Positions 51,759 through 60,163 of a stretch of 64,000 nucleotides of DNA are shown here, piece by piece; within the stretch, counting starts at the first letter, position 1; each line of letters starts with the position of its first letter. The stretch is from positions 1,736,001 through 1,800,000 of the forward strand of contig NZ_CP009755.1 of NCBI RefSeq assembly GCF_000772085.1. Direction: 5' to 3'. Both the position numbers and the translations under genes were made by a program. The notes below the pieces were generated by a model. That model was given only the letters and a program-made list of their open reading frames with translations, made no database searches and was not told the DNA's origin. This DNA is from Curtobacterium sp. MR_MD2014. GTDB lineage: Bacteria; Actinomycetota; Actinomycetes; Actinomycetales; Microbacteriaceae.

Positions 51759-51804
51759 ACGGACGGGAGGCGCGGTGCCGACCGGCACCGCGCCTCCCGT
51801 CCGT
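51759..51804 (-). terminator. GGACGGGAGGCGCGG-family palindrome after ndh
   Basis: A perfect 22-bp stem (51759-51780 with 51783-51804) with loop AC. Its arm is identical to the core of the 45841 copy through the first 21 bases. It starts 23 bases past the ndh stop on the minus strand. The rest of the 178-base gap holds the dehydrogenase promoter region. Confidence 0.8.
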
Positions 51805-51826
51805 CACGTGGTGACGTCGACCTGTG

Positions 51827-53155
51827 TCAGCTCTTCGAGGCCTCGACGAAGTTGCGTCGCGGGTCGGTCTCCTTGATGAGGCTGGTCGCGTCGCGACCGG
51901 ACACCGCGCCGGTGATCCAACCGATGACGATGCGGACCTTCCGGTTCAGCGTCGGCATCGCGTACACGTGGTACGAGCGGTGCGCGAGCCAGGCGAGCAG
52001 GTTCGTCATCTTGACGCCCTTGATGTTGCCGGCGCCCTTGCCGACGCCGTACGAGGCGACGGTGCCGATCGACGGGTGGCGGTACTCCTCGAGCGGCTTG
52101 CCCGTGATCGTGGCGACCACGTTGTCCGCGGCGACGACGGCCTGACGGACGGCGTTCTGCGCGTTCGGCGGGTAGTACGCCGGCTGCTTCTCGGCGGTCA
52201 GGTCGGGGACCTGCGCGACGTCGCCGAGGCCCCAGACACCCGGGACGACCTCGTGCGTGTCCTCGGCCTCGACCTGGAGCTTGGCGTTCGCAGCGAGGTG
52301 GCCCTTCGGACCACGCGGCAGGTCCGTGGCGTCGAGGAGCGGGTTCGGCTTGACGCCGGCGGTCCAGACGAGCAGCCCGGTGGCGAACTCGTCGCCGTCG
52401 GAGAGCTTGATGACCCCGCCCTCGGCGCTCGGCATGGTGGTCTTCAGCCGGACGTCGATGCCGCGGGCACGGAGCGACTCGAGGGTCCACTTCGACAGCT
52501 CCGGGCCCACCTCGGGCGCGACGCGGTCGAGCGCGTCGATGAGCACCCAGCGCGGCTGCTCACCGGCGAGCGACGGGTAGGTCTTGATGGCGGCCTGCGA
52601 GACGTCGAAGAGCTCACCGATCGCCTCGACGCCGGTGTAGCCACCGCCGACGAAGATGCTCGTCAGCAGACGGCGACGCTCGTCCTCGTCACGGGTGGCA
52701 GCGGCCTTCGCGATGTTGTCGAGGAGCTTCGCGCGGACGTAGGCGGCCTCCTCCACGGTCTTGAAGCCGACGCCGTACTCCTCGAGCCCGGGGGTCGGGA
52801 ACGTGCGGGTCACCGAGCCGAGCGCGACGACGAGCTGGTCGTAGCCGAGCGTGCGGTCGTCGCCGCCGGCCGTGGCGATGGACACGGTCTTGTCCTTCGA
52901 CGAGATGCCGGTGACCTTGCCCTGGATGACGCGGGTCTTCTTCAGCGCGCGACGGAGCTCGAAGGTGACGTCCTTCGGGGCGATGTGCCCGCCCGCGACC
53001 TCCGGCAGGAACGGCAGGTACGTGTAGTACGTGTTCTGGTCCACCAGCGTGATCCGCATCGGCACGGTCGCGGCGTGCTTCTGGAGCTGCTTGACCGTGG
53101 TGTAGCCGGCGGAGCCGCCGCCGAGGACGAGGACGTGAGGGATGGAGTCTGCCAT
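51827..53155 (-). CDS. ndh: Type II NADH:quinone oxidoreductase
   Basis: 442 residues. FAD-binding VLVLGGGSAGYTTVKQL near 8-24, NADH-binding FVGGGYTGVEAIGEL, and LLVWTAGVKPNPLL with VWGLGDVAQVPD close the FAD site. It feeds electrons to menaquinone without proton pumping and so supplies the bcc-aa3 branch encoded at 16-20 kb. The C-terminal segment NLLAWLAHRSYHVYAMPT is amphipathic and likely attaches it to the membrane. Confidence 0.93.
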   Translation of the reverse strand: MADSIPHVLVLGGGSAGYTTVKQLQKHAATVPMRITLVDQNTYYTYLPFLPEVAGGHIAPKDVTFELRRALKKTRVIQGKVTGISSKDKTVSIATAGGDDRTLGYDQLVVALGSVTRTFPTPGLEEYGVGFKTVEEAAYVRAKLLDNIAKAAATRDEDERRRLLTSIFVGGGYTGVEAIGELFDVSQAAIKTYPSLAGEQPRWVLIDALDRVAPEVGPELSKWTLESLRARGIDVRLKTTMPSAEGGVIKLSDGDEFATGLLVWTAGVKPNPLLDATDLPRGPKGHLAANAKLQVEAEDTHEVVPGVWGLGDVAQVPDLTAEKQPAYYPPNAQNAVRQAVVAADNVVATITGKPLEEYRHPSIGTVASYGVGKGAGNIKGVKMTNLLAWLAHRSYHVYAMPTLNRKVRIVIGWITGAVSGRDATSLIKETDPRRNFVEASKS

Positions 53156-53242
53156 GCACCCGGTCTACCGGAAGAACCCCTGTGACGTCACCAAGCCGCG
53201 CCGCCCGGTCCGTGCACCGCAACCGGATCGCTCACCGGGCGA

Positions 53243-53452
53243 TCACCGTCCGGGCGGACGGTCCTGCAGGCGCCACCAGGCGGTCTCGGCCAGCTCGGGG
53301 CCGGTGTGGACGCCGTGCTGGGTGCGACGGGACTCGGTGAGCGAGAACCGGCGCAGGCGGTACCCGCCGCCGAAGCGGTCGATGATCGCCTCGGGTGAGG
53401 ACTCCGGCGTGCGCTTCACCAGCCACGTGCGGTCGTCGACGGGCTCGATCAC
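53243..53452 (-). CDS. Small uncharacterised protein coupled to the helicase gene
   Basis: 69 residues (IEPVDDRTWLVKRTPESSPEA to WWRLQDRPPGR). No membrane segment or known domain; the DRFGGGYRLRRFSLTESRRTQHG centre is basic. The GTG at 53452 overlaps the helicase stop (GTGA-type, 4 bases), which is the best evidence that it is a real gene translated with the helicase. Confidence 0.6.
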   Translation of the reverse strand: MIEPVDDRTWLVKRTPESSPEAIIDRFGGGYRLRRFSLTESRRTQHGVHTGPELAETAWWRLQDRPPGR

Positions 53453-55395
53453 CGTCGGTTGCCGATCCGCGAGCGCAGCACGTCGATCCGCTTCTGGATC
53501 TGTTCGATGCTCGCCTGCGCCACGGCCGGCCCACCGCTGATCCGACGGAGCTCGGCGTGGATGGCCCCGTGCGGTTCGTTCGCGTGCCGGGACCAGATCG
53601 AGACGAGCCGTGCGAGCTCGGTCCGCTGCTCCTTGATGGTCTGGTACATCGGGCGCGACTCGTCGGGCTTGGGCTTGGGGAGGCCGTCCTTCGCCGCGCG
53701 GCCCTTCGACCGCTTCGCCTGGGATGCCTGACGGGCCCGCAGGAGATCGCGCACCTGGTCGGGTTCGAGGAGCCCCGGGATGCCGATGAAGTCGAGTTCC
53801 TCGAGCGAGCCGACCTCGCCCCCGGTGCCGAACTCGCCGCCGTCGTAGAGCACCCGGTCGAACGACGCCTGCGAGTCGAGCGCCTCGAACGGCTGCACCT
53901 CGAGCAGGCTCTCGGACGCCCGGTCCTCCTTGTTGGCCTCGGCGACCATGGCGTCCTCGGGGTTGTACATCCCGTCGTCGCTGTCCTTCGGCCGGTCGAG
54001 GGCGTGGTCGCGCTCGAGCTCGAGCGACGCCGCGAGGGCCATCAGCCCGGGCACGCTCGGCAGGAACACGCTCGCGGTCTCGCCGCGGCGGCGGGCCCGG
54101 ACGAAGCGCCCGATCACCTGCGCGAAGAACAGCGGTGTGCTCGCGCTCGTGGCGTACACGCCGACGCAGAGCCGGGGTACGTCGACGCCCTCGGACACCA
54201 TGCGGACGGCGACCATCCAGCGCGAGGTGTCCTCGGCGTACGCCTGGATCCGGCTCGATCCGGCGGCCTCGTCGGAGAGCACCACGGTCGGTCGCTCGCC
54301 GGTGATCTGCTGCAGGATCCGGGCGTAGGCGCGCGCGGTCGTGGTGTCGGTCGCGATCACCAGGCCGCCGGCGTCCGGCACGCCGCGACGGACCTCGGTC
54401 AGCCGCTTGTCGGCGGCCGACAGCACGGCGGGCATCCACTCGCCCTCCGGCGAGAGCGCGGTCCGCCACGCCTGTGCGGTGATGTCCTTCGTGACCTGCT
54501 CGCCGAGGGACGCCGACATCTCGTCGCCCATGCGCGTCTTCCACCGCATCTGCCCGGCGTAGGCCATGAACAGCACCGGGCGGACGACGCCGTCCTTGAG
54601 CGCGCGGCCGTACCCGTAGTTGTAGTCGGAGATCGAGGTCCGGATGCCCTGCTCGTCGGGGGCGTACTGCACGAACGGGATCGGGGCCGTGTCCGACCGG
54701 AACGGGGTGCCGGAGAGGGACAGCCGACGGGTCGCCTTCGTGAAGGCCTCGCGGATGCCGTCGCCCCAGGTGAGTGCGTCGCCGCCGTGGTGGACCTCGT
54801 CGAGGATCACCAGCGTGCGACCGCCCTCGGTGATCTTCTGGTGGACCTCGGGGTTCATGCCGACCTGCGCGTAGGTGATCGCCACGCCCTGGTAGTGCCG
54901 CCCGAACATCCCGTCGCCGTTCTTGAACATCGGGTCGATCCGGATGCCCACGCGGTCGGCAGAGTCCGCCCACTGCCGCTTGAGGTGCTCCGTCGGGGCC
55001 ACGACGACGATGCGGTCGACGGTGCCGCGGGCGAGGAGCTCCGTGGCGAGGCGGAGCGCGAACGTGGTCTTGCCGGCGCCGGGGGTCGCGGCGGCGAGGA
55101 AGTCGCGCGGCTCGGTCTCGAAGTACTTCGTGAGCGCCTCGACCTGCCACGCACGGAGCTTCGACGCGGTTCCCCACGCAGCCCGCTCCGGGAAGGCCGG
55201 TGACAGGTGCTCGGCGGCCGCGTTGCCGGCGTTCTCCGCCTGGACCACGGCCTCGTCGTGGGGTCGGGCAGCGCCCGGCGCGGCCGGTTCACCACCGACC
55301 GCGGACTGCTCCCGCGTCGCCCGGTCGTCGCCGTCCGGGGCGTCGCCCCACAGCGTCGCGGGCTGCTGCTGGTCGTCGTACTCCGCTGCGCTCAC
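53449..55395 (-). CDS. DEAD/DEAH-box superfamily II helicase
   Basis: 648 residues. After about 75 disordered residues come Walker A TPGAGKTTFA, the motif II box DEVHH, SGTPFRSD (motif III) and the second RecA domain ending GRFVRARRRGE (motif VI). The C-terminal 170 residues are a basic/acidic region without a known domain. The general architecture is that of restriction-type/XPB-like helicases found singly in actinobacteria; role unknown. TAGGAT (plus 55404-55409) lies 8 bases before the GTG. Confidence 0.86.
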   Translation of the reverse strand: MSAAEYDDQQQPATLWGDAPDGDDRATREQSAVGGEPAAPGAARPHDEAVVQAENAGNAAAEHLSPAFPERAAWGTASKLRAWQVEALTKYFETEPRDFLAAATPGAGKTTFALRLATELLARGTVDRIVVVAPTEHLKRQWADSADRVGIRIDPMFKNGDGMFGRHYQGVAITYAQVGMNPEVHQKITEGGRTLVILDEVHHGGDALTWGDGIREAFTKATRRLSLSGTPFRSDTAPIPFVQYAPDEQGIRTSISDYNYGYGRALKDGVVRPVLFMAYAGQMRWKTRMGDEMSASLGEQVTKDITAQAWRTALSPEGEWMPAVLSAADKRLTEVRRGVPDAGGLVIATDTTTARAYARILQQITGERPTVVLSDEAAGSSRIQAYAEDTSRWMVAVRMVSEGVDVPRLCVGVYATSASTPLFFAQVIGRFVRARRRGETASVFLPSVPGLMALAASLELERDHALDRPKDSDDGMYNPEDAMVAEANKEDRASESLLEVQPFEALDSQASFDRVLYDGGEFGTGGEVGSLEELDFIGIPGLLEPDQVRDLLRARQASQAKRSKGRAAKDGLPKPKPDESRPMYQTIKEQRTELARLVSIWSRHANEPHGAIHAELRRISGGPAVAQASIEQIQKRIDVLRSRIGNRR

Positions 55396-55412
55396 TTCAC
55401 GCGATCCTACCG

Positions 55413-56663
55413 TCAGGCCGGGTCCTGCCGGGCGTGCGGCGGACGCTGCTCGGGCGTGCCGCGCACGAGCGAGGCGGGCCGGAGCACGCCGGCACCGAAG
55501 CGTGCGGCGACCGCGTCGACCGTCGTCTCGGTCTCCCGCCACGGCGCGTCGTCGTCCCACAGCGCGTTGCTCGCCGCTGCCGGGACGAGGTTCTCGCCGC
55601 GCACGCCGATCAGGCGGATCCGGTTGCCGGGCCGGTGCAGGACGTCGTAGAGCTCGACCGCCTCGTGGTGGAGCCGCTTCGCCACGTCGGTCGGTTCGGC
55701 GAGCGTCCGGGACCGGGTGAGGGTGCTGAAGTCGGTGTACCGCACCTTGAGCGCGACCGTGCGGGCCTGCACGTCGGCGCGGCGCAGGCGCACGGCGACC
55801 TTGTCGGCCAGGCGCAGGAGCTCGCGGGCGACGTCGTCACGCTCGGTCAGGTCACGTCCGAAGGTGACCTCGTGCCCGATCGACTTCTCGCTGACGCCGG
55901 TGTCGACCACGCGCGGGTCGCGGCCCCAGGACAGGTCGTGCAGGCGCTGTCCGCCGGCGGGACCGAGTGCGGCGACGAGCGACGGCAGCGGCGTGTGGGC
56001 GAGGTCCCCGACCGTGCGGATGCCACGGCGCTCGAGCTTCTCCTGCGTCGTGCCGCCGACGCCCCAGAGCGCCGCGACCGGTTGGGGGTGCAGGAAGGCC
56101 ACGGTGTGCGCGGCCGGCACGACGAGGAGCCCGTCCGGCTTGGACCGGCTCGACGCGAGCTTGGCGACGAACTTGGTGGAGGCCGCGCCCACCGAGCAGT
56201 GGAGACCCGTCTCGGCGAGGACCGCGGCGCGGATGGCGGTGCCGATCTGCCACGGGGTGCCGTAGAGCCGGAGCGCACCGGCGACGTCGAGGAACGCCTC
56301 GTCGATCCCGAGCTTCTCGACCTTCGGGGTGAACTGCCCGAAGACGCGCATCACCGCGGCCGACTTCGCCGCGTACTTCTCGAAGTGCGGCTCGACGATG
56401 ACGGCGTTCGGGCACCGGCGCTTCGCCACGGCCATCGGCATCGCCGAGTTCACGCCGTAGCGACGGGCCTCGTACGTGGCGGCGGTGACGACGGAGCGGT
56501 CCGAGTCGTGTCCGACGATGACGGGGAGCCCGCGCAGGTCGGGACGGTCCAGCAGTTCGACGGAGGCGAAGAAGGCGTCCATGTCGACGTGCAGGACCGT
56601 CGCCGTCACGTCGTCGACCGGACGCTCGGAGACGAGCCGGTTGCGTCCGTCCTGCTTGCTCAC
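55413..56663 (-). CDS. dinB: DNA polymerase IV (Y family)
   Basis: 416 residues. Catalytic carboxylates: Asp27 in VLHVDMDAFFASVE and Asp121-Glu122 in GIDEAFLDV. The thumb/little-finger region includes the GHEVTFGRDL motif. It performs translesion synthesis; in actinobacteria it can be damage-induced. The C-terminus has no canonical beta-clamp peptide that I recognise. GTG at 56663 without a ribosome-binding site. Confidence 0.93.
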   Translation of the reverse strand: MSKQDGRNRLVSERPVDDVTATVLHVDMDAFFASVELLDRPDLRGLPVIVGHDSDRSVVTAATYEARRYGVNSAMPMAVAKRRCPNAVIVEPHFEKYAAKSAAVMRVFGQFTPKVEKLGIDEAFLDVAGALRLYGTPWQIGTAIRAAVLAETGLHCSVGAASTKFVAKLASSRSKPDGLLVVPAAHTVAFLHPQPVAALWGVGGTTQEKLERRGIRTVGDLAHTPLPSLVAALGPAGGQRLHDLSWGRDPRVVDTGVSEKSIGHEVTFGRDLTERDDVARELLRLADKVAVRLRRADVQARTVALKVRYTDFSTLTRSRTLAEPTDVAKRLHHEAVELYDVLHRPGNRIRLIGVRGENLVPAAASNALWDDDAPWRETETTVDAVAARFGAGVLRPASLVRGTPEQRPPHARQDPA

Positions 56664-56709
56664 CCGGCGATGATGCCACGCACCACCGACACCCGGGCCG
56701 GGCTCCGGC

Positions 56710-57867
56710 TCAGGCGAGCGGCCCGAGCTCCGCGGCGGCGATCGTCCGCGCCGCCGAGTCCCGCGTCGACGGGTGGTACTGCCCCGCACGGACGTCCCGC
56801 GCGAGCCGGGCGAGTTCCGACGACGCCCGGAACGCCGAGCCGCCGGCGAGCCGCAGCGCCTCGTCCACGACGTGCTGCGCCGCGTCCACCGTCCGCGCCT
56901 TGGTGCCGACGAGCAGCGGGAACCAGCGGGGGCCGAGGTCGTCCAGCTCGTCGACCGACCGGGCCAGGGCGGACACCTGCAGGGCGACCGCGTCGACCGC
57001 GCCGCGCAGGTCGGCGACCGCACGGCGGACGTCGGGGTCCTGCGACCGCGGGACGCCGTCGCGCCCGCGTCGACCGGACACCGCTGCGACGGCCAGTCCG
57101 AGCGCCCGTTCGGCGATCCCGACGTACACCGACGCCACGAGCAGCTCGAACGCCGCGAACACCCCGAAGACGAGCGGGTCCTGCGTCGGACCGACGGGGA
57201 GCACCCGGACGATCCGCGACGCCGGCACGTGCACGCCGTGCAGCAGCGTCGTCCGGCTCTGGGTCGCGCGCATCCCGAGCGTGTCCCAGTCGTCGAGGTG
57301 CTCGACGTCGCCGTCGGACCGCAGCACGAAGCCGTGCACGAGCCGTGGCTCCGGACCACTGGTGTCCTTGCCGAACACGCTGAGGACGTCCCACGCCGGG
57401 GCGAGCGAGGTGGACACCTTCGTGCCGGTGAAGCGGTAGCCGCCGTCGCCGTCCGGCTCCGCCGTCGTCGACGAGTCGAACAGCACGGCGTCGTTGCCCG
57501 GTTCGCTCACCCCGAAGGCGAGCAGGTGGTCGACCGCCGCGTGGTCGGTGACGGCCTGGAGGAACGACCCGCCCCGCGCCGTGACGGCGCGCGCCGCCTG
57601 CACCCACACCTGGTGCATCCCGAGCCCGAGCGCGGTCGCCGGCGCGGCCTGCGCGAGCCGCCGCTGCAGGGCGCTCGTCGCGGCGAGGCCGAGCCCAGCG
57701 CCGCCCTGCCCGACCGGGACGCCGATGCGCAGCCAGTCGGCCGCGCGCAGCTCCTCGAGGTCCTCGGCGCAGAACGCGTTCTCGGCGTCGTACCGCGGCG
57801 CGCGGGCGGCGATCCGCTCCAGCAGGTCCTGCGACAGCGTCCACCCGGGTTCGTCGGCCAACGTCAT
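56710..57867 (-). CDS. Acyl-CoA dehydrogenase-like flavoprotein
   Basis: 385 residues. LLAFGVSEPGNDAVLF and the TGTKVSTSLAPAWDVLSVFG beta-domain fit the acyl-CoA dehydrogenase fold; the C-terminal helical domain includes FELLVASVYVGIAERALGLA. The catalytic glutamate of true dehydrogenases is not obvious, so it may act as a monooxygenase of the DszC/HpaB-like group. TAGTCT (plus 57874-57879) is 6 bases before the ATG; that box overlaps the -10 of the divergent SGNH gene. Confidence 0.78.
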   Translation of the reverse strand: MTLADEPGWTLSQDLLERIAARAPRYDAENAFCAEDLEELRAADWLRIGVPVGQGGAGLGLAATSALQRRLAQAAPATALGLGMHQVWVQAARAVTARGGSFLQAVTDHAAVDHLLAFGVSEPGNDAVLFDSSTTAEPDGDGGYRFTGTKVSTSLAPAWDVLSVFGKDTSGPEPRLVHGFVLRSDGDVEHLDDWDTLGMRATQSRTTLLHGVHVPASRIVRVLPVGPTQDPLVFGVFAAFELLVASVYVGIAERALGLAVAAVSGRRGRDGVPRSQDPDVRRAVADLRGAVDAVALQVSALARSVDELDDLGPRWFPLLVGTKARTVDAAQHVVDEALRLAGGSAFRASSELARLARDVRAGQYHPSTRDSAARTIAAAELGPLA

Positions 57868-57873
57868 GCCACG

Positions 57874-57883
57874 AGACTACGGT
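57874..57883. promoter_or_regulatory. Overlapping divergent -10 boxes
   Basis: The ten bases AGACTACGGT contain TAGTCT on the minus strand (57874-57879, acyl-CoA dehydrogenase gene) and TACGGT on the plus strand (57878-57883, SGNH gene). Start codons lie 6 and 7 bases away. Both promoters cannot be melted by separate polymerases at once. Confidence 0.5.
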
Positions 57884-57890
57884 CGGAGGC

Positions 57891-58682
57891 GTGTCAGCTC
57901 GTCATGCGTGGTCCAGGTACGTCGCGATCGGTGACTCGTTCACCGAGGGGATCGGTGACCCGGACCCCACCGTCCCCGGCGGCAACCGTGGGTGGGCCGA
58001 CCGCGTGGCCGAGGTCCTCGCCGGCCGGGCGGACGGGTTCGCGTACGCCAACCTGGCGATCCGCGGGCGCCTGCTCGGGCAGATCGTCGACGAGCAGGTC
58101 GAGCCGGCCCTCGCGCTCCGCCCCGACCTCGTGACGGTGTCCGCCGGCGGCAACGACATCATCCGCCCCGGCTCGGACCCCGACGAGCTCGCCGAACGGT
58201 TCGACGGCATGGTCGGGCGGCTGCGGAGCGACGGCGCCACCGTCGTGCTCTTCACCGGCCCCGACGTCGGCATGACACCCGTGCTCGGCATGGTCCGCGG
58301 CAAGACGGCGATCTACAACGAGAACCTGCACGCGATCGCGCTCAAGCACGGTGCCCTCGTCGCCGACATGTGGGCGCTCCGGGTCCTCCGCGACCCCCGG
58401 ATGTGGGCGCCGGACCGCTTGCACCACTCCCCGACCGGCCACGCGACCGTCGCCGCGGCCGTGCTCGACGCCCTCGGGGTCGAGCACGGGCTCGACCCGG
58501 TGACGCCGGAGCCGCTCGAGGCCAGACCGTGGCGCGAGGCCCGCGTCGAGGACCTCGGGTGGGCGCGCGAGTACCTCGTCCCCTGGGTCGTGCGGCGCAT
58601 CCGGCACACGTCGTCCGGCGACGGCATCAGCGCGAAGCGGCCCGACCTGCAGCCCGTTGACGTGACGTCCGACACGCCCTGA
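57891..58682 (+). CDS. SGNH/GDSL-type hydrolase
   Basis: 263 residues. YVAIGDSFTEG carries nucleophile Ser16, NLAIRGR the oxyanion glycine region, VSAGGNDI block III, and DRLHHSPTGH the catalytic Asp and His. No signal peptide. A C-terminal extension of about 60 residues follows. The GTG at 57891 is immediately preceded by GGAGGC and a -10 like TACGGT, so both leaderless and led translation are possible. Confidence 0.85.
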   Translation: MSARHAWSRYVAIGDSFTEGIGDPDPTVPGGNRGWADRVAEVLAGRADGFAYANLAIRGRLLGQIVDEQVEPALALRPDLVTVSAGGNDIIRPGSDPDELAERFDGMVGRLRSDGATVVLFTGPDVGMTPVLGMVRGKTAIYNENLHAIALKHGALVADMWALRVLRDPRMWAPDRLHHSPTGHATVAAAVLDALGVEHGLDPVTPEPLEARPWREARVEDLGWAREYLVPWVVRRIRHTSSGDGISAKRPDLQPVDVTSDTP

Positions 58683-58755
58683 CCCGGAGTGCACCCTCGG
58701 TCGGAGGCCGCACCCCCGTGTGCGCGGCGCGGTGTCCGCCAGGGGGCGCGATCGG

Positions 58756-60153
58756 TCAGTCGACCGGGCGGCGCAGCGTGAGCGGCCCGTCGTGCAGCGG
58801 CTGCGTGGTCCACTCCCCCGTCGCCGTCCCCGCGGTCGGGTCGAGCCGGAGCCGGGCGGCGTGCGGGGTCTCGACGAAGCGGACGACGACCTCGACGGTG
58901 CCGTCGGGTCCGGTCGCACCGCTCGTGGCGAGCGGCCCCTCGACCGACCACGCGCCCTGACCGACCGGGACCGACAGCAGCCCGCCGTCGACGTCGACCG
59001 TGAGTCGCCAGCCCTCGGCGTCGGACTCCAACCGGAGCCCCTCGAGCACGCCGTCGGACTCGTAGGACCCGGCCACGGCGTCGGCCAGGCGACCGCCCTG
59101 CACCGGGGGCAGCCCGAGGGAGGCGAGCCGTGCCTCCAGACCGGGGTCCGCGTCGACACCGGCGGCCGTGCCCGCAGCGCCCTCGTCGCCGTCCTGCGGC
59201 GCGATCGCCGGCAGCAGGTGCTGCCAGGCCGCGTCGAGCACCGCCTGCATGTCGAGCGACTGCCCGGTCAGGGCGAGCACGACGTCCTGCTCCGGCAGCA
59301 CGACGCAGAACTGGCCGTACGCGCCGTCGCCGCGGAAGCCGTGGCGGGCCATCCAGAACTGGAAGCCGTAGCCCTGCCGCCAGTCCGCGTTCTCCTCGTG
59401 GGGGTTGTCGACCTGCGTGCTCGTGGCGGCGTCGACCCAGTCCTCGTCGAGGATGCGCTGCCCGTCCCACACGCCCCGCTGCAGGTACAGCTGGCCGAGC
59501 GCTGCGACGGCGGCCGTCGGCGCGTACGCACCGCTGAACCCGAGCTCGGCGCCCGTGTCGTCGCGCTTCCACGAGAGGTCGTCGATGCCGAGCGGGTCGA
59601 GCAGGCGCGGGCGCAGGTAGTCGACGAGGGACTCGCCGCTCGCCCGGCGGACGATCGCGGCGAGCGTGTACGTGCACGGCTGGTTGTACGCGAAGACCGT
59701 GCCGGGTTCCTCGTCCGGCGGGGTGAGGAGGAACCCGCGGACCAGGTCCTCCGGGTCGGTGGCCTCGGCCCGCTGCAGGGTCTCCTCGCGGTGCCCGGAC
59801 GCCATCGCGAGCAGGTGTCGGACCCGGATCCGGCGACTGCGCTCGTCGGTGACGTCCGCGTCGAGCTCAGGGAAGCACGACAGCACCGTGGCGTCGAGGT
59901 CGACGAGCCCCTCACGGACGGCGATGCCGACGGCAGCGGCGGTGAAGCTCTTGCTGAGCGAGTAGAGCAGGTGGACGCGGTCCGCGGCGTAGGGGGCCCA
60001 CCATCCCTCGGCGGCCACCCGGCCGTGTCGCAGCAGCACGATGCTGTGCGGCTCGACGTCCGGTGTCGACTCGAGGGCGTCGAGGAACGCGGTGATCCCG
60101 CGTGCGTCGATGCCGAGGGCGGACGGGGTGCTGCGCGGGAACGTCGTCGTCAC
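58756..60153 (-). CDS. Serine hydrolase, beta-lactamase/class C family
   Basis: 465 residues. The SxxK motif is SLSK with Ser65 and Lys68; FAYNQPC near 154-160 corresponds to the Y-x-N region. The last 120 residues form a lipocalin-like C-terminal domain (SYESDGVLEGLRLE...TVEVVVRFVE). No signal peptide, so a cytoplasmic esterase or peptidase is more likely than a secreted beta-lactamase. TAGGCT (plus 60161-60166) is 7 bases before the GTG. Confidence 0.82.
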   Translation of the reverse strand: MTTTFPRSTPSALGIDARGITAFLDALESTPDVEPHSIVLLRHGRVAAEGWWAPYAADRVHLLYSLSKSFTAAAVGIAVREGLVDLDATVLSCFPELDADVTDERSRRIRVRHLLAMASGHREETLQRAEATDPEDLVRGFLLTPPDEEPGTVFAYNQPCTYTLAAIVRRASGESLVDYLRPRLLDPLGIDDLSWKRDDTGAELGFSGAYAPTAAVAALGQLYLQRGVWDGQRILDEDWVDAATSTQVDNPHEENADWRQGYGFQFWMARHGFRGDGAYGQFCVVLPEQDVVLALTGQSLDMQAVLDAAWQHLLPAIAPQDGDEGAAGTAAGVDADPGLEARLASLGLPPVQGGRLADAVAGSYESDGVLEGLRLESDAEGWRLTVDVDGGLLSVPVGQGAWSVEGPLATSGATGPDGTVEVVVRFVETPHAARLRLDPTAGTATGEWTTQPLHDGPLTLRRPVD

Positions 60154-60163
60154 GCTCGAGAGC

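Noticed and set aside
58756..60153. Antibiotic-resistance beta-lactamase
   Set aside because: SxxK is present but there is no signal peptide, and a C-terminal lipocalin-like domain fits esterase/peptidase relatives of the family.
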